DNA from: an uncultured Campylobacter sp.
GTDB taxonomy: Bacteria > Campylobacterota > Campylobacteria > Campylobacterales > Campylobacteraceae
NCBI RefSeq assembly: GCF_938045225.1
Contig: NZ_CALINL010000286.1
Location: forward strand, 1 to 49,175
Length of the DNA: 49,175 bases
Direction of reading: 5' to 3'
Below, one piece after another: positions 1 through 9,478 of the stretch (the stretch's first letter is position 1; every line of letters starts with the position of its first letter). Under the pieces are notes generated by a model. That model saw nothing but the letters and a program-made list of their open reading frames with translations, was not told where the DNA came from and made no database searches. The translations under genes were made by a program, and so were the position numbers.

Positions 1-74
1 AGATAAAATCTATGCCCGCCAAACCAACCCGTCAGTAGCCAAAGCGCGTAGGCTATGTAAACGTTATCACCCAT
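1..74 (-). CDS. TM2-domain membrane protein, N-terminal fragment
   Basis: Reading the minus strand from an ATG at 74 gives an open frame that runs off the window edge. It encodes a hydrophobic stretch with the motif LTGWFGGHRFY, characteristic of TM2-domain proteins (small two-helix membrane proteins of unknown function). Only about 24 residues are present. The ATG lies inside the end of lspA, so the two genes overlap by 8 bases and are probably translationally coupled. Seen: the frame, the overlap and the GGHRFY motif. Inferred: family membership from this short stretch. Confidence 0.7.
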   Translation of the reverse strand, partial: MGDNVYIAYALWLLTGWFGGHRFY

Positions 75-594
75 TTTTAGCACCTTTTCGCCCAGCGGCG
101 AAGCTCTGCCAGAGTATGAGCACGATCCCGACGTCGATCATAACGTCGGCGAGGTTAAATATCGCAAACTCAAACCACTTGTGCCAGTAGACGTAGTCCA
201 CGACGCCGCCGTGAACGAAACGGTCGAGCAAATTTGAGCTACCCGCGCCTAGGATTATACCTGCTCCCAGCGCGTGCTCCTCTAGGATTTCCTTTTTTTC
301 GCCGTTTGCGCTCAAATTTGGCTCCGTTTTCGCCGCGGCCCGCGCGTCAAATTTACGCTTTAACCGCCAAAGCAGATAGCCGCAAACGCCCGCAATCAGC
401 GCTAGCTGGATAAATTTGAGCCACTGCCCAAGAAACGCAAACATCGAAAACGCCACGCCTCGGTTGTAAGCAAGCACTAGCGAAAAGTACTCGCCCTGCC
501 ACGAAAAACCGCCCAAAAATATCTGTTTGACCGCCTGATCGAGTGCGAAAACGACGAAAAAAGCCGCGAAAAAAATGCCTAAAATTTTAGCCAT
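67..594 (-). CDS. lspA: lipoprotein signal peptidase II
   Basis: Inner membrane aspartyl protease that cleaves the signal peptide from prolipoproteins after lipidation. The 175-residue product has about four membrane helices and the family motifs: NRGVAFS near 44-50, NLLDRF with catalytic Asp124, and FNLAD with catalytic Asp150. It is longer than the usual 155-165 residues because of a polar, Lys/Glu-rich insertion at about 83-107 between the second and third helices. Its start overlaps the end of glmM by 8 bases, and its stop overlaps the TM2 gene, so the three form one minus-strand unit. Lipoproteins encoded in this window (25245-25616, 44975-46351) would be its substrates. Confidence 0.96.
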   Translation of the reverse strand: MAKILGIFFAAFFVVFALDQAVKQIFLGGFSWQGEYFSLVLAYNRGVAFSMFAFLGQWLKFIQLALIAGVCGYLLWRLKRKFDARAAAKTEPNLSANGEKKEILEEHALGAGIILGAGSSNLLDRFVHGGVVDYVYWHKWFEFAIFNLADVMIDVGIVLILWQSFAAGRKGAKNG

Positions 595-1930
595 TTAGTG
601 CTTTTACGAAAAATTTTTCGACCTCATCCATGTGGGTTTTTAGCGCGTCGGCGCACTTGCCCTCGAGTAAAAGCCTGATGAGATTTTCGGTGCCAGAGTA
701 GCGAAATAGCGAGCGGATGCCGTCTTTTGCGAGGCTTGCTTCAAGCTCTTTTAGTCCGGCGATGCTTTCAAGCGGCTTTTTCTCGGTTATCTTTAAATTT
801 AGCAAAATTTGCGGATACGGTTTTATTTCGCTTAAAATTTCGCTCGCTTTTTTGCCTTTTTTTAGCACCAGTGCCGCAAACTGCAGCGCCGCCACGAGCC
901 CGTCGCCTGTCTTTGCGTAGTCGCTAAATATGATGTGACCGCTCTGCTCGCCGCCAAAATTCGTGCCGTTTTCTTTCATCTTTTCAAGCACGTATTTGTC
1001 GCCGACGTTTGCGCGCAGGAGCTTGATTTTGTGGGATTTTAGGTAGTCTTCGAGCGCTGCGTTGCTCATCACCGTAGCCACGACCGCGCCGCCTTTTAGG
1101 GCTTTGTTTTCCTGTAAAAATGCTGCCATGACGCCTAGCAAACTATCGCCGTTTGCCACCTCGCCGCATTCATCGACGACCACGAGTCTGTCGGCATCGC
1201 CGTCAAACGCGAAGCCCAGATCGGCCCGTAATCGCACGACCTCGGAGGCTAAATTTTGCGGATAGAGCGCGCCGCAGTTTAGGTTTATGTTGCTGCCGTT
1301 TGGTTCGTCGTTTATGACGATGGTTTCAGCTCCTAGCTCGCTAAAGATAGTTGGAGCGACCCTATAAGCAGCGCCGTTTGCGACGTCTAAAACCACGCGT
1401 AGCCCGTGCAGGCTTAGGTTTTTAGGAAATGAGTTTTTGATCTGCACGATATAGCGACCGATGACGTCGTCGATGCGCTTTGCGGCGCCGATTTCGAGCA
1501 TCTGTTTTTGCGATCTTTCTATGAGCGCGTCGTCAAAATAAATCTTTTCTATCTGCGCTTCGGCCTCTTCGCCCAGTTTATTGCCTTCGCTATCAAAAAA
1601 TTTAATACCGTTATCGTAGTACGGGTTGTGCGAGGCGCTGATCATGATGCCCGCGTCGCAGCGCATATCTTCGGTGAGAAACGCGATCGCGGGAGTAGGC
1701 ATCGGGCCGATCTGGCGGACGTTGTAGCCCACGGCCGTGAGCCCCGCGACGATGGCAGTCTCGATCATGTAGCCGCTTTTGCGCGTGTCTTTGCCTAGTA
1801 AAATAGTGTTTGTATGCGACGCAAACTGCCTAAAATATATCCCTGCAGCCATAGCAAGGCGCATGGATGTTGCGGCGGAGAGTTTTTCGCCCGCTTTGCC
1901 GCGGACGCCGTCGGTACCGAATAGTTTCAT
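587..1930 (-). CDS. glmM: phosphoglucosamine mutase
   Basis: Cytoplasmic enzyme converting glucosamine-6-phosphate to glucosamine-1-phosphate on the route to UDP-GlcNAc for peptidoglycan and LPS. The 447-residue product has normal family length. Visible motifs are the N-terminal [10 protein letters not shown], the phosphoserine loop ISASHNP (Ser100), the metal-binding DGDADR at 243-248, GEQSGH in the sugar-binding domain, and the C-terminal phosphate-binding RYSGTEN. The ATG at 1930 is the natural start. It leads the minus-strand unit glmM-lspA-TM2 and is divergent from rpsT. Confidence 0.97.
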   Translation of the reverse strand: MKLFGTDGVRGKAGEKLSAATSMRLAMAAGIYFRQFASHTNTILLGKDTRKSGYMIETAIVAGLTAVGYNVRQIGPMPTPAIAFLTEDMRCDAGIMISASHNPYYDNGIKFFDSEGNKLGEEAEAQIEKIYFDDALIERSQKQMLEIGAAKRIDDVIGRYIVQIKNSFPKNLSLHGLRVVLDVANGAAYRVAPTIFSELGAETIVINDEPNGSNINLNCGALYPQNLASEVVRLRADLGFAFDGDADRLVVVDECGEVANGDSLLGVMAAFLQENKALKGGAVVATVMSNAALEDYLKSHKIKLLRANVGDKYVLEKMKENGTNFGGEQSGHIIFSDYAKTGDGLVAALQFAALVLKKGKKASEILSEIKPYPQILLNLKITEKKPLESIAGLKELEASLAKDGIRSLFRYSGTENLIRLLLEGKCADALKTHMDEVEKFFVKALNG

Positions 1931-1990
1931 TATCTTTCCTTTTTTTAAAATTTCTACGGCCTTATCTCTTGAGTATATTTAAAAGGGCTA

Positions 1991-2039
1991 GCAAAAATAA
2001 ATGCTCACGGACGACCAGTCCGCTCCGCTTTATTTTTGC
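1991..2039. repeat. hairpin element A (11-bp perfect arms, GGAC/GTCC core)
   Basis: Arms GCAAAAATAAA (1991-2001) and TTTATTTTTGC (2029-2039) are perfectly complementary. The 27-base interior contains a second hairpin, CGGAC-GACCA-GTCCG (2008-2022). The core at 2009-2022 matches 11 of 14 bases of the core of element B at 32915-32928, although the outer arms of A and B are unrelated in sequence. It lies about 60 bases upstream of glmM. Role unknown: an RNA structure, a terminator-like site or a small repeat family are all possible. Confidence 0.7.
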
Positions 2040-2259
2040 GTCGCAACTTTTAAATCTATCTCAAGATATAAAGCCTTATCAACTTTTTGGGTGGCAAACA
2101 CTGCGCTTTTAAATTTATGGTAAGATAAAATTTGCCCGCCAAATTCCATAAATTCATTAAATTTTCGACCTATTCTATCAAAAAATATCCAAATTTAAGT
2201 TGTAAATTTCCTCGCTTTAAATTTTACTTAAATTAAGCGGATTTTAAAACTGATTTTTA

Positions 2260-2265
2260 TATAAT
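2260..2265 (+). promoter_or_regulatory. -10 element of rpsT-prfA
   Basis: A perfect TATAAT preceded by a T-rich stretch, 31 bases upstream of the rpsT ATG. Campylobacter sigma-70 promoters typically lack a clear -35 and have T-rich upstream DNA, as here. Confidence 0.65.
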
Positions 2266-2296
2266 CACGGACTAAAATTATGACAAAAGGGACATT

Positions 2297-2563
2297 ATGG
2301 CAAACCATAAATCTTCTGAAAAAAGAGCCAGACAGACTATCAAAAGGACTGAAAGAAACAGATTTTACCGCACCAGGCTTAAAAATATCACTAAAGCCGT
2401 GCGCGTAGCCGTTGAGGCAGGCGATAAAGAAGCTGCGTTAAACGCGTTTAAAGTGGCAAACAAAGATTTCCACAGCTTCGTTAGTAAGGGCTTTTTGAAA
2501 AAACAAACAGCTTCTCGCCGCGTAGGACGCCTCGCAAAACTCGTAAACAAACTATCTGCTTAA
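2297..2563 (+). CDS. rpsT: 30S ribosomal protein S20
   Basis: Small-subunit ribosomal protein that binds 16S rRNA early in assembly. The 88-residue, strongly basic helical product begins with [12 protein letters not shown] and contains [10 protein letters not shown] and [16 protein letters not shown], typical of S20. An AAAAGGG ribosome binding site precedes the ATG. prfA follows after only 11 bases, so the two are cotranscribed; the rpsT-prfA pair is common in Campylobacterota. Confidence 0.98.
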   Translation: MANHKSSEKRARQTIKRTERNRFYRTRLKNITKAVRVAVEAGDKEAALNAFKVANKDFHSFVSKGFLKKQTASRRVGRLAKLVNKLSA

Positions 2564-2574
2564 TCTAAATTTTA

Positions 2575-3606
2575 ATGTTAGCCGACAAACTGCAGCCTTT
2601 TTTGGATCGCTACGACGAGCTCTCTCGTCTGCTTAGCGATCCGTCTATCACAAACGATATCGCAAATATGACCAAGCTCTCAAAAGAGCAATCAAATTTA
2701 GAAGATATCGCCTCGGCTGCAAAGTCCTATCTGCAAACTCTCGCAGATATCGAGGAAAATAAGGCTCTACTCGATGATGCCGAGCTTGGCGAACTAGCAA
2801 AAGACGAACTAAAAAATCTAGAATCCCAAAAAGAAAATCTCGAAGAAGAGATTAAAATTTTACTCCTTCCAAAAGATCCCAACGACGATAAAAACGTATT
2901 TTTAGAGATCCGTGCAGGTACGGGCGGAGACGAAGCGGCTCTTTTTGCGGGCGATTTGTTTAACGCCTATGCCAGATACGCCGAACTTCGCGGGTATAAA
3001 TTTGAGATCGTAAGCCAAAGCGAAGGCAACACGGGCGGCTTTAAAGAGATTATTTTGCTGATAAAGGGCAAGGGTGCGTACTCAAGGCTCAAATTTGAGG
3101 GTGGCACTCACCGCGTCCAGCGCGTGCCAGAGACTGAAAGTCAGGGCCGCGTGCACACATCTGCAGTCACAGTCGCTATCATGCCCGAGGTCGAAGACAG
3201 CGAGATCGAGATAAATCCAAACGACCTTCGTATCGACGTTATGCGCAGCTCGGGCCACGGCGGACAGTCGGTAAATACGACCGACTCGGCGGTGCGCATC
3301 ACTCATATCCCGACCGGTATCGTCGTCACGAACCAAGACGGCAAAAGCCAGCACAAAAACAAAGAAGCCGCGATGAAGGTGCTAAAAGCGCGCCTTTACG
3401 AGATCCAAGAAGAAGAGCGCCTAGCCAAAGAAACCAGCGAGCGCAAAAGTCAAGTCGGCACGGGCGACCGCTCGGGACGTATCCGCACATACAACTTCCC
3501 GCAAAACCGCATCAGCGACCACCGCATAAATTTGACGCTTTACCGCCTCGACGCGATAATGGCAGCTGGGCTTTTTGACGAGATAAGAGCCCAGAGGAGC
3601 CGCTGA
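2575..3606 (+). CDS. prfA: peptide chain release factor 1
   Basis: Recognises UAA and UAG stop codons and triggers peptidyl-tRNA hydrolysis. The 343-residue product carries the catalytic GGQ at 229-231 within [15 protein letters not shown] and the PxT stop-codon recognition tripeptide as PET (185-187) in [10 protein letters not shown]. The PxT motif distinguishes RF1 from RF2, which carries SPF. The N-terminal coiled region and the [14 protein letters not shown] motif are also present. No strong ribosome binding site is visible in the 11-base gap after rpsT, suggesting coupled translation. Confidence 0.97.
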   Translation: MLADKLQPFLDRYDELSRLLSDPSITNDIANMTKLSKEQSNLEDIASAAKSYLQTLADIEENKALLDDAELGELAKDELKNLESQKENLEEEIKILLLPKDPNDDKNVFLEIRAGTGGDEAALFAGDLFNAYARYAELRGYKFEIVSQSEGNTGGFKEIILLIKGKGAYSRLKFEGGTHRVQRVPETESQGRVHTSAVTVAIMPEVEDSEIEINPNDLRIDVMRSSGHGGQSVNTTDSAVRITHIPTGIVVTNQDGKSQHKNKEAAMKVLKARLYEIQEEERLAKETSERKSQVGTGDRSGRIRTYNFPQNRISDHRINLTLYRLDAIMAAGLFDEIRAQRSR

Positions 3607-4236
3607 TTGCGCATTATCAAGCCGAAGCGATCTCGGACGCCGATTTGTAAATTTTAAAATTAACTCAAAATTTGGCATTTTTGACACGATATTTTCGTTA
3701 AATTTGGATGCAAATTTTGCTGCAGACGGAGTCGTCATGCAAGTTAAATTTGAGAACAACTTATCTTCGCGTTTTAGGTAAAAATCTCTGAAAAATAGTT
3801 GTCAATTCGGATCTGCTTTTTTAAATTTAGCGTTGGAAAATATCAAATAAAACTAAGTTGAAGTATGTAAACCGATAAAATTTGGTCGTCCATAACACAT
3901 AAAATTTTCAAATTTATCCAACTAAAATTTATCAAATTCCCAGCCTACCGCACCGTCGATACGCAAAACAAAAACCGTCCGTCAAAGCCAAATTTAGCGC
4001 TCGAAATCGGGTTCTATAAAAATAGCAAAACCCGTAAATTTCTCAAATTTATAACCATAAACAAGGCGTCTAATTTATTGCAAGCGGCTTTGTAAAATTT
4101 GAGTGAAATTTTGTAGCAAATTACCCAAATTTAATAACTAGAAATAATTTAAAATTTCGCGCCGAAGCTAAAATTTAACCCCGCGCTCGCATTTTGCCGC
4201 ACATTAAAGCTCGTTTTTATGCAGCCAAAAACAGCT
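3607..4236. other. 630-base region without recognisable gene
   Basis: AT-rich and dense in AAATTT words, with stops in all frames. I found no convincing start/RBS pair, no strong hairpin and no RNA gene. It separates the convergent ends of prfA and the Sel1-like gene. Confidence 0.6.
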
Positions 4237-4638
4237 TCACTTCGCTAGTTCAAGTATATTGCACGCGCGTTTGGAGCCAAGCTCGCAGGCCTTTTTGAGT
4301 CGCTCGCCCGATAGCTCAAAGCTTTGCTGCGCGACGTCGCCTTTTAGATAAAACACTGACTCTTCGTAGCAGCTCTCCACGCTCCCAGCGGCGCAAGCGT
4401 CTTTATAGATTGCAAAGGCTTTTGCGCCGTCCTTGTAGCCCGTTAATCCTTTGGCGTAAAACTCCGCAGCAAAGTAACAAGCCAGCGCGTCGCCGCCCGA
4501 GCAGCTTTTTTCTAGCGCGGCGAGCGTTTTTTCGCAGCTCGCGGCGTCGCCTTTATTTATGCAGGCATTTAGCCCGACCTCGTCTATCGCGGCGTTTGCG
4601 AGCGCAACCGCAGCGACGAGTATCCAAATTTTCCTCAT
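4237..4638 (-). CDS. secreted cysteine-rich Sel1-like repeat protein
   Basis: The 133-residue product has an N-terminal signal peptide (MRKIWILVAAVALANA) and then regularly spaced cysteine pairs in helix-turn-helix repeats such as KSCSGGDALACYFAAEFY and KDACAAGSVESCYEESVFY. This spacing matches the disulfide-linked Sel1-like repeats of Helicobacter cysteine-rich proteins (Hcp family), suggesting a periplasmic or secreted protein of unknown partner. Its start overlaps the stop of the upstream winged-helix gene by 4 bases. Function beyond fold is not inferable. Confidence 0.75.
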   Translation of the reverse strand: MRKIWILVAAVALANAAIDEVGLNACINKGDAASCEKTLAALEKSCSGGDALACYFAAEFYAKGLTGYKDGAKAFAIYKDACAAGSVESCYEESVFYLKGDVAQQSFELSGERLKKACELGSKRACNILELAK

Positions 4639-4889
4639 TTTTTCTCTAGTTCCTTTAAATTTTTAAATCTATAAATCCCATTTTTCACTCGCTCGAAAAT
4701 TTTGCGATTTTCAAGCAGCTTGATAGTCTGCGTGACGGTGGGCTTGCTAGCATCAGTCCGCTCGCAGATATCTAAAATTTTAACGGTTATGAAGCCGTTT
4801 TCGTCTGCATTTTGGGCTAAAAACAAGATGATCTCCATCTTTTTCTCGCCCAAAATTTGACCGAAAATCTCCCTCTCTAACTCCGTCAT
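4635..4889 (-). CDS. small winged-helix DNA-binding protein (RepL-like)
   Basis: The 84-residue product is essentially one winged-helix domain: helices near 15-50, a recognition helix around DASKPTVTQTIKLLENR, then a short wing (VKNGIYRFKN). The layout resembles RepL/MarR-type wHTH domains, found in plasmid replication proteins and in small transcription regulators. No plasmid genes are nearby, so a regulator is more likely. It overlaps the Sel1-like gene downstream by 4 bases, and the secreted gene upstream ends 10 bases before its start. Confidence 0.65.
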   Translation of the reverse strand: MTELEREIFGQILGEKKMEIILFLAQNADENGFITVKILDICERTDASKPTVTQTIKLLENRKIFERVKNGIYRFKNLKELEKK

Positions 4890-4899
4890 CGCGCTAAAT

Positions 4900-5568
4900 T
4901 TACTTGTATTCTAGCAGTTTAAAGTATTTTTTCGCGACGGGATCGAGAAAAAAGGCATCGTATTTATCGCCCGGATCCTGCCCCATAAGTTCCGGTCTCA
5001 TGTTGTATTTATACATTTCTCGACCTTTTTCATTTTCGTCTTCGTGGTATACGTAAAACGCGCCGTCTAGGGCGACTTGCCCAAATTTACATTTTTTGTT
5101 TCCCTCTTCTTCGTCAGGCCATTCGTATTCCCATTTGTATATCTGCCCAAAATTTGAATTTCCGACTTTTAAAAATATATTTTTGAGATGATTGCTGTTA
5201 GGCTCGTCCAGCATTAGTTCGCCGTATTCAATGCCTGTGTTTACATCTCCGTTATATCCTTCGCCAAAGTCGTAATTTTTTCCTTCGTAGGTTATTTTGC
5301 TGCCGTCCGCCATAACGAAATTTTCGCTCAAATGGCTATAGTTTTCGTCCTCTTTACGCTTGCTTGCCTCGGCTTCTAAGTATTGCATACTGTTTTCATT
5401 GACGCAGTAGCTGAGTTTTAGCTTTACGATATCGTTTTTATTCTTTTTTAAAAACGATTTTAACGCGTGCATAGACTTGACGTCTGACAAAAATATCTTG
5501 GCAGTATCTATCTCTTTCGCACCCAAAAACGCGGCAAGCGCAAGCGATAAAACGATGATTTTTTTCAT
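4900..5568 (-). CDS. secreted protein of unknown function
   Basis: The 222-residue product starts with a clear signal peptide (MKKIIVLSLALAAFLGA) cleaved near AKE, so it is probably periplasmic. The mature part is acidic and aromatic-rich, with two cysteines (SYCVNEN and NKKCKFG) that could pair. An AAGGAG ribosome binding site precedes the ATG. I do not recognise a family. It leads a three-gene minus-strand cluster with the winged-helix and Sel1-like genes. Confidence 0.7.
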   Translation of the reverse strand: MKKIIVLSLALAAFLGAKEIDTAKIFLSDVKSMHALKSFLKKNKNDIVKLKLSYCVNENSMQYLEAEASKRKEDENYSHLSENFVMADGSKITYEGKNYDFGEGYNGDVNTGIEYGELMLDEPNSNHLKNIFLKVGNSNFGQIYKWEYEWPDEEEGNKKCKFGQVALDGAFYVYHEDENEKGREMYKYNMRPELMGQDPGDKYDAFFLDPVAKKYFKLLEYK

Positions 5569-5630
5569 TTTTTACTCCTTAAAATGATCCTAATTTTACT
5601 AAATTTTAGCTTATTTTACGGCTCTTGCGA

Positions 5631-5636
5631 TACAAT
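5631..5636 (+). promoter_or_regulatory. candidate -10 element of xth
   Basis: TACAAT 27 bases upstream of the TTG start of the exonuclease gene, at a typical distance. No -35 is evident. Confidence 0.4.
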
Positions 5637-5662
5637 ACGCCAAATTTAACAAAGGATAAAAT

Positions 5663-6433
5663 TTGAAGTTAATCAGCTGGAACGTAAACGGGCTGCGCGC
5701 GGTTGCCGCCAAAGACGGCTTTGCTTGGCTAGAGCAGCATAGACCCGATTTTTTGGGCCTTCAGGAGATCAAGGTGCGCGAGAGCGACGTGCCCGCCGAG
5801 ATTTACAAACTTGGATTTAATGAAATCAGCGTAAATTCGGCAGCCAGAGCGGGGTATTCCGGCGTGATGAGCCTGGCTAAATTTAGCTCCGTTACGCAAA
5901 AAGCGGCGTTTTTTGACGACGACGAGGGGCGGGTTTTGGAGCATAGATTCGGCAACGTCGTACTTTTTAACATCTACTTTCCAAACGGGCAAAAAGACGA
6001 GACGCGCCTAGCCTACAAGATGGACTTTTACGCTAAATTTCTAGCCTACATCCAGGAGCTCGTAAAACAGGGCAAGGACGTGATATTTTGCGGCGACGTG
6101 AACACCGCGCACCGCGAGATCGACCTCAAAAATCCAAAAGCAAACGCCAAAACCTCGGGCTTTTTGCCTATCGAGCGCGCGTGGCTGGACGAGGTCGTCG
6201 CACGCGGCTTTATCGACACCTTTCGGCACGTACGTGGCGACATCGCGGACGCGTATTCGTGGTGGAGCTACCGTTTTAACGCCCGCGCTAAAAACGTCGG
6301 CTGGAGGATCGATTATTTTTTCATTTCGGCAAGCCTCAAAGACCGCCTAAAAGACGCCTTTATCCTAAGCGATATCACGGGCTCCGATCACTGCCCAGTC
6401 GGCATAGAGATCGATCTGGACGGACTTTGCTAA
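5663..6433 (+). CDS. xth: exodeoxyribonuclease III (AP endonuclease)
   Basis: Repairs abasic sites and 3'-blocked ends in base excision repair. The 256-residue product shows the full set of exonuclease III motifs in order: SWNVNGLRA, the metal ligand Glu in LQEIKV, SGVM, IYFPNG, CGDVNTAH, the product-site WWSYR and WRIDYFFIS, and the C-terminal catalytic SDHCPVGIEI. The start is a TTG preceded by AAAGGATAAAAT; no in-frame ATG fits as well. It overlaps the next gene by 7 bases. Confidence 0.95.
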   Translation: MKLISWNVNGLRAVAAKDGFAWLEQHRPDFLGLQEIKVRESDVPAEIYKLGFNEISVNSAARAGYSGVMSLAKFSSVTQKAAFFDDDEGRVLEHRFGNVVLFNIYFPNGQKDETRLAYKMDFYAKFLAYIQELVKQGKDVIFCGDVNTAHREIDLKNPKANAKTSGFLPIERAWLDEVVARGFIDTFRHVRGDIADAYSWWSYRFNARAKNVGWRIDYFFISASLKDRLKDAFILSDITGSDHCPVGIEIDLDGLC

Positions 6434-6753
6434 AAGAAATCTCGCTTTATTTTGCGGCAGCGTTTTTTGAGATTTTGGGCTGCTTTGGCTTTTGGGCGTA
6501 TTTTAGGCTGGGCAAAAGCGCGCTGTTTTTGGGGCTCGGCGGTGCGTCACTCGCGGCGTTTGCTTATATTTTGACGCGGGCAAATTTAGATTTCGCTGGG
6601 CGTGCTTACGCCGTTTACGGCGGTATCTACATCGTCTCGTCGCTGCTTTGGCTGCATTTTGTAGAAAAACAAGCCTTTACCAAATGGGACTTAATCGGCG
6701 GCGCGATTTGCTTGCTTGGCGCTTGCGTGGTGCTTTACGGCGGCAGGGGTTAA
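6427..6753 (+). CDS. YnfA family (UPF0060) small membrane protein
   Basis: The 108-residue product has four predicted membrane helices and the family features: FFEILGCFGFWAYFRLG in helix 1-2, AYAVYGGIYIVSSLLWLHFVE in helix 3, and DLIGGAICLLGACVVLYG in helix 4. The UPF0060 fold resembles small multidrug resistance half-transporters, but transport has not been settled for most members. The only suitable start is a TTG at 6427 inside the end of xth, so translation is probably coupled. Confidence 0.88.
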   Translation: MLKEISLYFAAAFFEILGCFGFWAYFRLGKSALFLGLGGASLAAFAYILTRANLDFAGRAYAVYGGIYIVSSLLWLHFVEKQAFTKWDLIGGAICLLGACVVLYGGRG

Positions 6754-6888
6754 ATTTGACCTAAATTTTATGCTTGTTTTTATGCTGCGAGCGAGATTTT
6801 GGGTTGAATTTGATTCGCCACATTTTTATTTACAATTTGGCTTAAGAACAGCGTTTTGATTTCTAAATTTGAGCACAAAGTATTAAAT

Positions 6889-7449
6889 TTAGCTCAAAAA
6901 CCCATGATCTAAAAGGTGCGTGATTAGGATTTTAAAACCTAGTGCGATGAGGATCGCGCCGCCTAAAATCAGCGCCTTTTGCTCCAAAAACTCTCCCGCG
7001 AATTTACCGACGTAAAACGCCGCGACGCTAAGCGTAAAGCACACTATCCCGATCACGGCGGCGCTAAAGTAGATATCCGCAGCCGTAAAGCTCAGCGTCA
7101 CGCCCACGGCTAGCGCGTCAATGCTGGTGGCAAATCCGCCCGAAAGTAGCATCTTCGTATCAAGGCTCACGGCCTGCGCGAGCTCGTTTCTACAGGCCTC
7201 GCGGATCATTTTTACGCCCAAAAAGCCCAAAATCGCAAACGCGATAAAATGATCGATCTGCGCGATAAATCTCGCAAACGTCGCGCCCAAAAAGTAGCCC
7301 GCAAGCGGCATCGCCGCCTGAAAAAATCCAAAAACAAACGCGATAAATAAAATCTTTGATAGCGCGAGATTGCGGTATTTTGCGCCGTTTGCGATGCTAA
7401 GCGCCGCCGCGTCCATAGCAAGCGCGATAGAGAGAAGTAAAAGCTCCAT
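6889..7449 (-). CDS. mntP: manganese efflux pump MntP
   Basis: Inner membrane exporter that removes excess Mn2+. The 186-residue product has six membrane helices in two related halves. The conserved Asp-containing motifs are [14 protein letters not shown] near the N terminus and [14 protein letters not shown] at about 117-130, matching the MntP (DUF204) family. In other bacteria MntP is controlled by MntR or a Mn riboswitch; I see neither here. Monocistronic, convergent with the xth-ynfA pair. Confidence 0.92.
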   Translation of the reverse strand: MELLLLSIALAMDAAALSIANGAKYRNLALSKILFIAFVFGFFQAAMPLAGYFLGATFARFIAQIDHFIAFAILGFLGVKMIREACRNELAQAVSLDTKMLLSGGFATSIDALAVGVTLSFTAADIYFSAAVIGIVCFTLSVAAFYVGKFAGEFLEQKALILGGAILIALGFKILITHLLDHGFLS

Positions 7450-7654
7450 TTCGTCCTTTCAAAAAGGCTAATTTTAGCTTAAAATTTACTTCTTGCGGCT
7501 AATCTCGCTCAAATTTACATCCAAATTTGACACTCTAAATCGCCCGCCGCAAAGACGAACGGGGCTTATAAATTTGCGCTTAAATTTAATCCTTAAATCG
7601 CGGTTCAAATTTGGGATTTAAATTTGTAAATTTAGCCCTTAGCGCCGTAAAATG

Positions 7655-7691
7655 CGGGTAAATTCGCCCTAAAAAGGCCCAAATTTACCCG
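7655..7691. repeat. inverted repeat upstream of the DUF4197 gene
   Basis: Arms CGGGTAAATT (7655-7664) and AATTTACCCG (7682-7691) pair perfectly around a 17-base loop that itself contains GCC/GGC. It lies 56 bases before the DUF4197 start. It may be an operator, a terminator from the mntP side, or a leader hairpin. Confidence 0.5.
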
Positions 7692-7746
7692 TTTAAAAGC
7701 TGAAATTTAATATCATAACCGCCGAATTTTACTTTAAGGAAAAACG

Positions 7747-8511
7747 ATGAAGAAAAGTTTGATCTTATGCGCTATTTTACTCGCAGCTTCGGCGCACGCG
7801 GCAGGCTGGCAGGACGCGCTAAATAAAGAGACGCTAAATCAAGGCGCGCAGATACTGGGCGCGGCAAACTCGGGCGACTACAAAAGCGCGGTTAGCTCGG
7901 TTCTAAACGCCGCCGTTAAGGAGCTATCAAACGGGGGATTTCTAAATAACGCCACGGCTAAAATCCCGCTGCCAAAGAGCCTAGAAACGGCGGCAAATTT
8001 GGCTAAAAAAGTGGGCGGCGAAAAGTGGGCGAACGAGCTAGTAACCTCGATAAACAACGCTGCAAGCGCGGCCGTGCCGGGGGCTGCAGACGTATTTTCG
8101 GGCGTGATAAAAAACATGAGCGACGCGGACGTGAAAAAGGTGCTAGAAGGCGGCAAGGACAGCTTTACGAAGTTTTTGCAACAAAACTCGAGCGAGAAAC
8201 TGCAAGCCGTGTTTAAGCCGATCATCACCAAAATGATGAGCGATAATACCTTTGCCACGGCGTACAACGGGCTAAATTCGTTCGTCGCGGGCAGCGCGCT
8301 GGCAAAATCAGATACCGCAAAGCAGCTAAAAGGTATCGCTACTAGCATGGGCGCGGGCGAATACATCCCGCAAGAGGACGAGGATCTAAACGGCTATATC
8401 ACGCGCAAGACGCTAGACGGGCTATTTAACGTGATGAGCGAGAAAGAAAGCTCGCTGCGAGGCGGCGCCGTGGAGCAGGGCACGAAAATCCTGCAGGGAA
8501 TTTTTAAGTAA
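7747..8511 (+). CDS. secreted DUF4197 family protein
   Basis: The 254-residue product has a signal peptide (MKKSLILCAILLAASAHA) and a helical mature domain. It contains GGFLNNATAKIPLPKSLETAANLAKKVGG and RKTLDGLFNVMSEKE near the C terminus, the pattern of DUF4197, a periplasmic family of unknown function. An AAGGAAAAACG ribosome binding site precedes the ATG. A transporter gene follows after 15 bases, so the two may be cotranscribed. Confidence 0.85.
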   Translation: MKKSLILCAILLAASAHAAGWQDALNKETLNQGAQILGAANSGDYKSAVSSVLNAAVKELSNGGFLNNATAKIPLPKSLETAANLAKKVGGEKWANELVTSINNAASAAVPGAADVFSGVIKNMSDADVKKVLEGGKDSFTKFLQQNSSEKLQAVFKPIITKMMSDNTFATAYNGLNSFVAGSALAKSDTAKQLKGIATSMGAGEYIPQEDEDLNGYITRKTLDGLFNVMSEKESSLRGGAVEQGTKILQGIFK

Positions 8512-8526
8512 AAATAAGGGAGAATA

Positions 8527-9414
8527 GTGAAAAATAGTTTGGAATTTCGCGCCGACGTAGGCATGATATTTGTTGCGATAGTCTTTGGTCTAGGCTATCT
8601 GCCCACCTCGTTAGCGCTTGCGACTAACGGCGTTTTTGGCGTTTTGTTTTGGAGATTTTTGCTAGCGGCGATCATAGCCGGGGCGATATTTTATAAAAAG
8701 CTAAAAGACATAAGCGCACCTGATATAAAATCGGGCGTGATCTTGGGTCTGTTTTTGTTCGCGGGATTTGTCAGCCAGACTTTTGCGTTTAAGTACGCCG
8801 ACACCTCGTCCGTAGCCTTTATCATTGGGCTAAACGTGGCTTTGGTGCCTTTTATCGCGGCGGGGCTTTTTAGGCATAAAATTTACTCTTACGCGTATGT
8901 GGGCGTGGCGTTTGCGGTGGCGGGGCTTTATATGATAGGCGATACGAAGGTGGGCTTTGGGCTGGGCGAAATTTTGGCTCTGGTTTGCGCGTGCGCCTAC
9001 TCTTTTCACATCGTACTAACAAACCGCTTGGTGCAAAAATGCAACCTCGTAAATATGGTTTATTTTGAAATTTTAACCCTAGTCGCGCTTTGTTTTGCAG
9101 CTATTTTGGTTTTTGAGGACGCTAAAATCGCGCCCGTCACGGACAAGGCGTTTATCATAGCGATGCTAGTCGTGGGCGTGCTGGGTACGGCGTTTGCGTT
9201 TTTCGCGCAGGCGCTTATGCAAAAATTTACCACGCCCGTTAAAACGGCGATATTTTTCACCCTCGAGCCCGTAACCGCAGGAGCGATGGGGTATTTCGTC
9301 GGCGCAGAGGACATCAGCGCGTACAGGCTTTGCGGCGCGGCGCTCATCTTGGTCGGAGTTTTGATTAGCGAGATAGGCAGCTACCTGCGCGCTAAAAAGG
9401 AAAATTTAGCTTAA
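8527..9414 (+). CDS. DMT family transporter (EamA), copy 1
   Basis: Inner membrane transporter of the drug/metabolite superfamily; the substrate cannot be told from sequence. The 295-residue product has ten predicted helices in two EamA repeats. Conserved segments are LFWRFLLAA in repeat 1, ALKYADTSSVAFIIGLN-type residues (here FAFKYADTSSVAF) before helix 4, and FTLEPVTAGAMGYFVGAE in repeat 2. It starts with GTG after a good GGGAGA site. It is closely similar to the next gene, indicating a tandem duplication. Confidence 0.9.
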   Translation: MKNSLEFRADVGMIFVAIVFGLGYLPTSLALATNGVFGVLFWRFLLAAIIAGAIFYKKLKDISAPDIKSGVILGLFLFAGFVSQTFAFKYADTSSVAFIIGLNVALVPFIAAGLFRHKIYSYAYVGVAFAVAGLYMIGDTKVGFGLGEILALVCACAYSFHIVLTNRLVQKCNLVNMVYFEILTLVALCFAAILVFEDAKIAPVTDKAFIIAMLVVGVLGTAFAFFAQALMQKFTTPVKTAIFFTLEPVTAGAMGYFVGAEDISAYRLCGAALILVGVLISEIGSYLRAKKENLA

Positions 9415-9478
9415 ATTTCGGCGGGTTTTGCTTGTCGTTTCGTTCAAAGCACCGACCCGCCGTAAAATCAAATTTATC

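Larger units (their letters stand above)
1931..2296. other. intergenic region glmM / rpsT
   Basis: No credible gene. It holds a long hairpin element (1991-2039), many AAATTT words and the rpsT promoter (2260-2265). A glmM promoter on the minus strand must also lie here, but I cannot place it. Confidence 0.7.
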
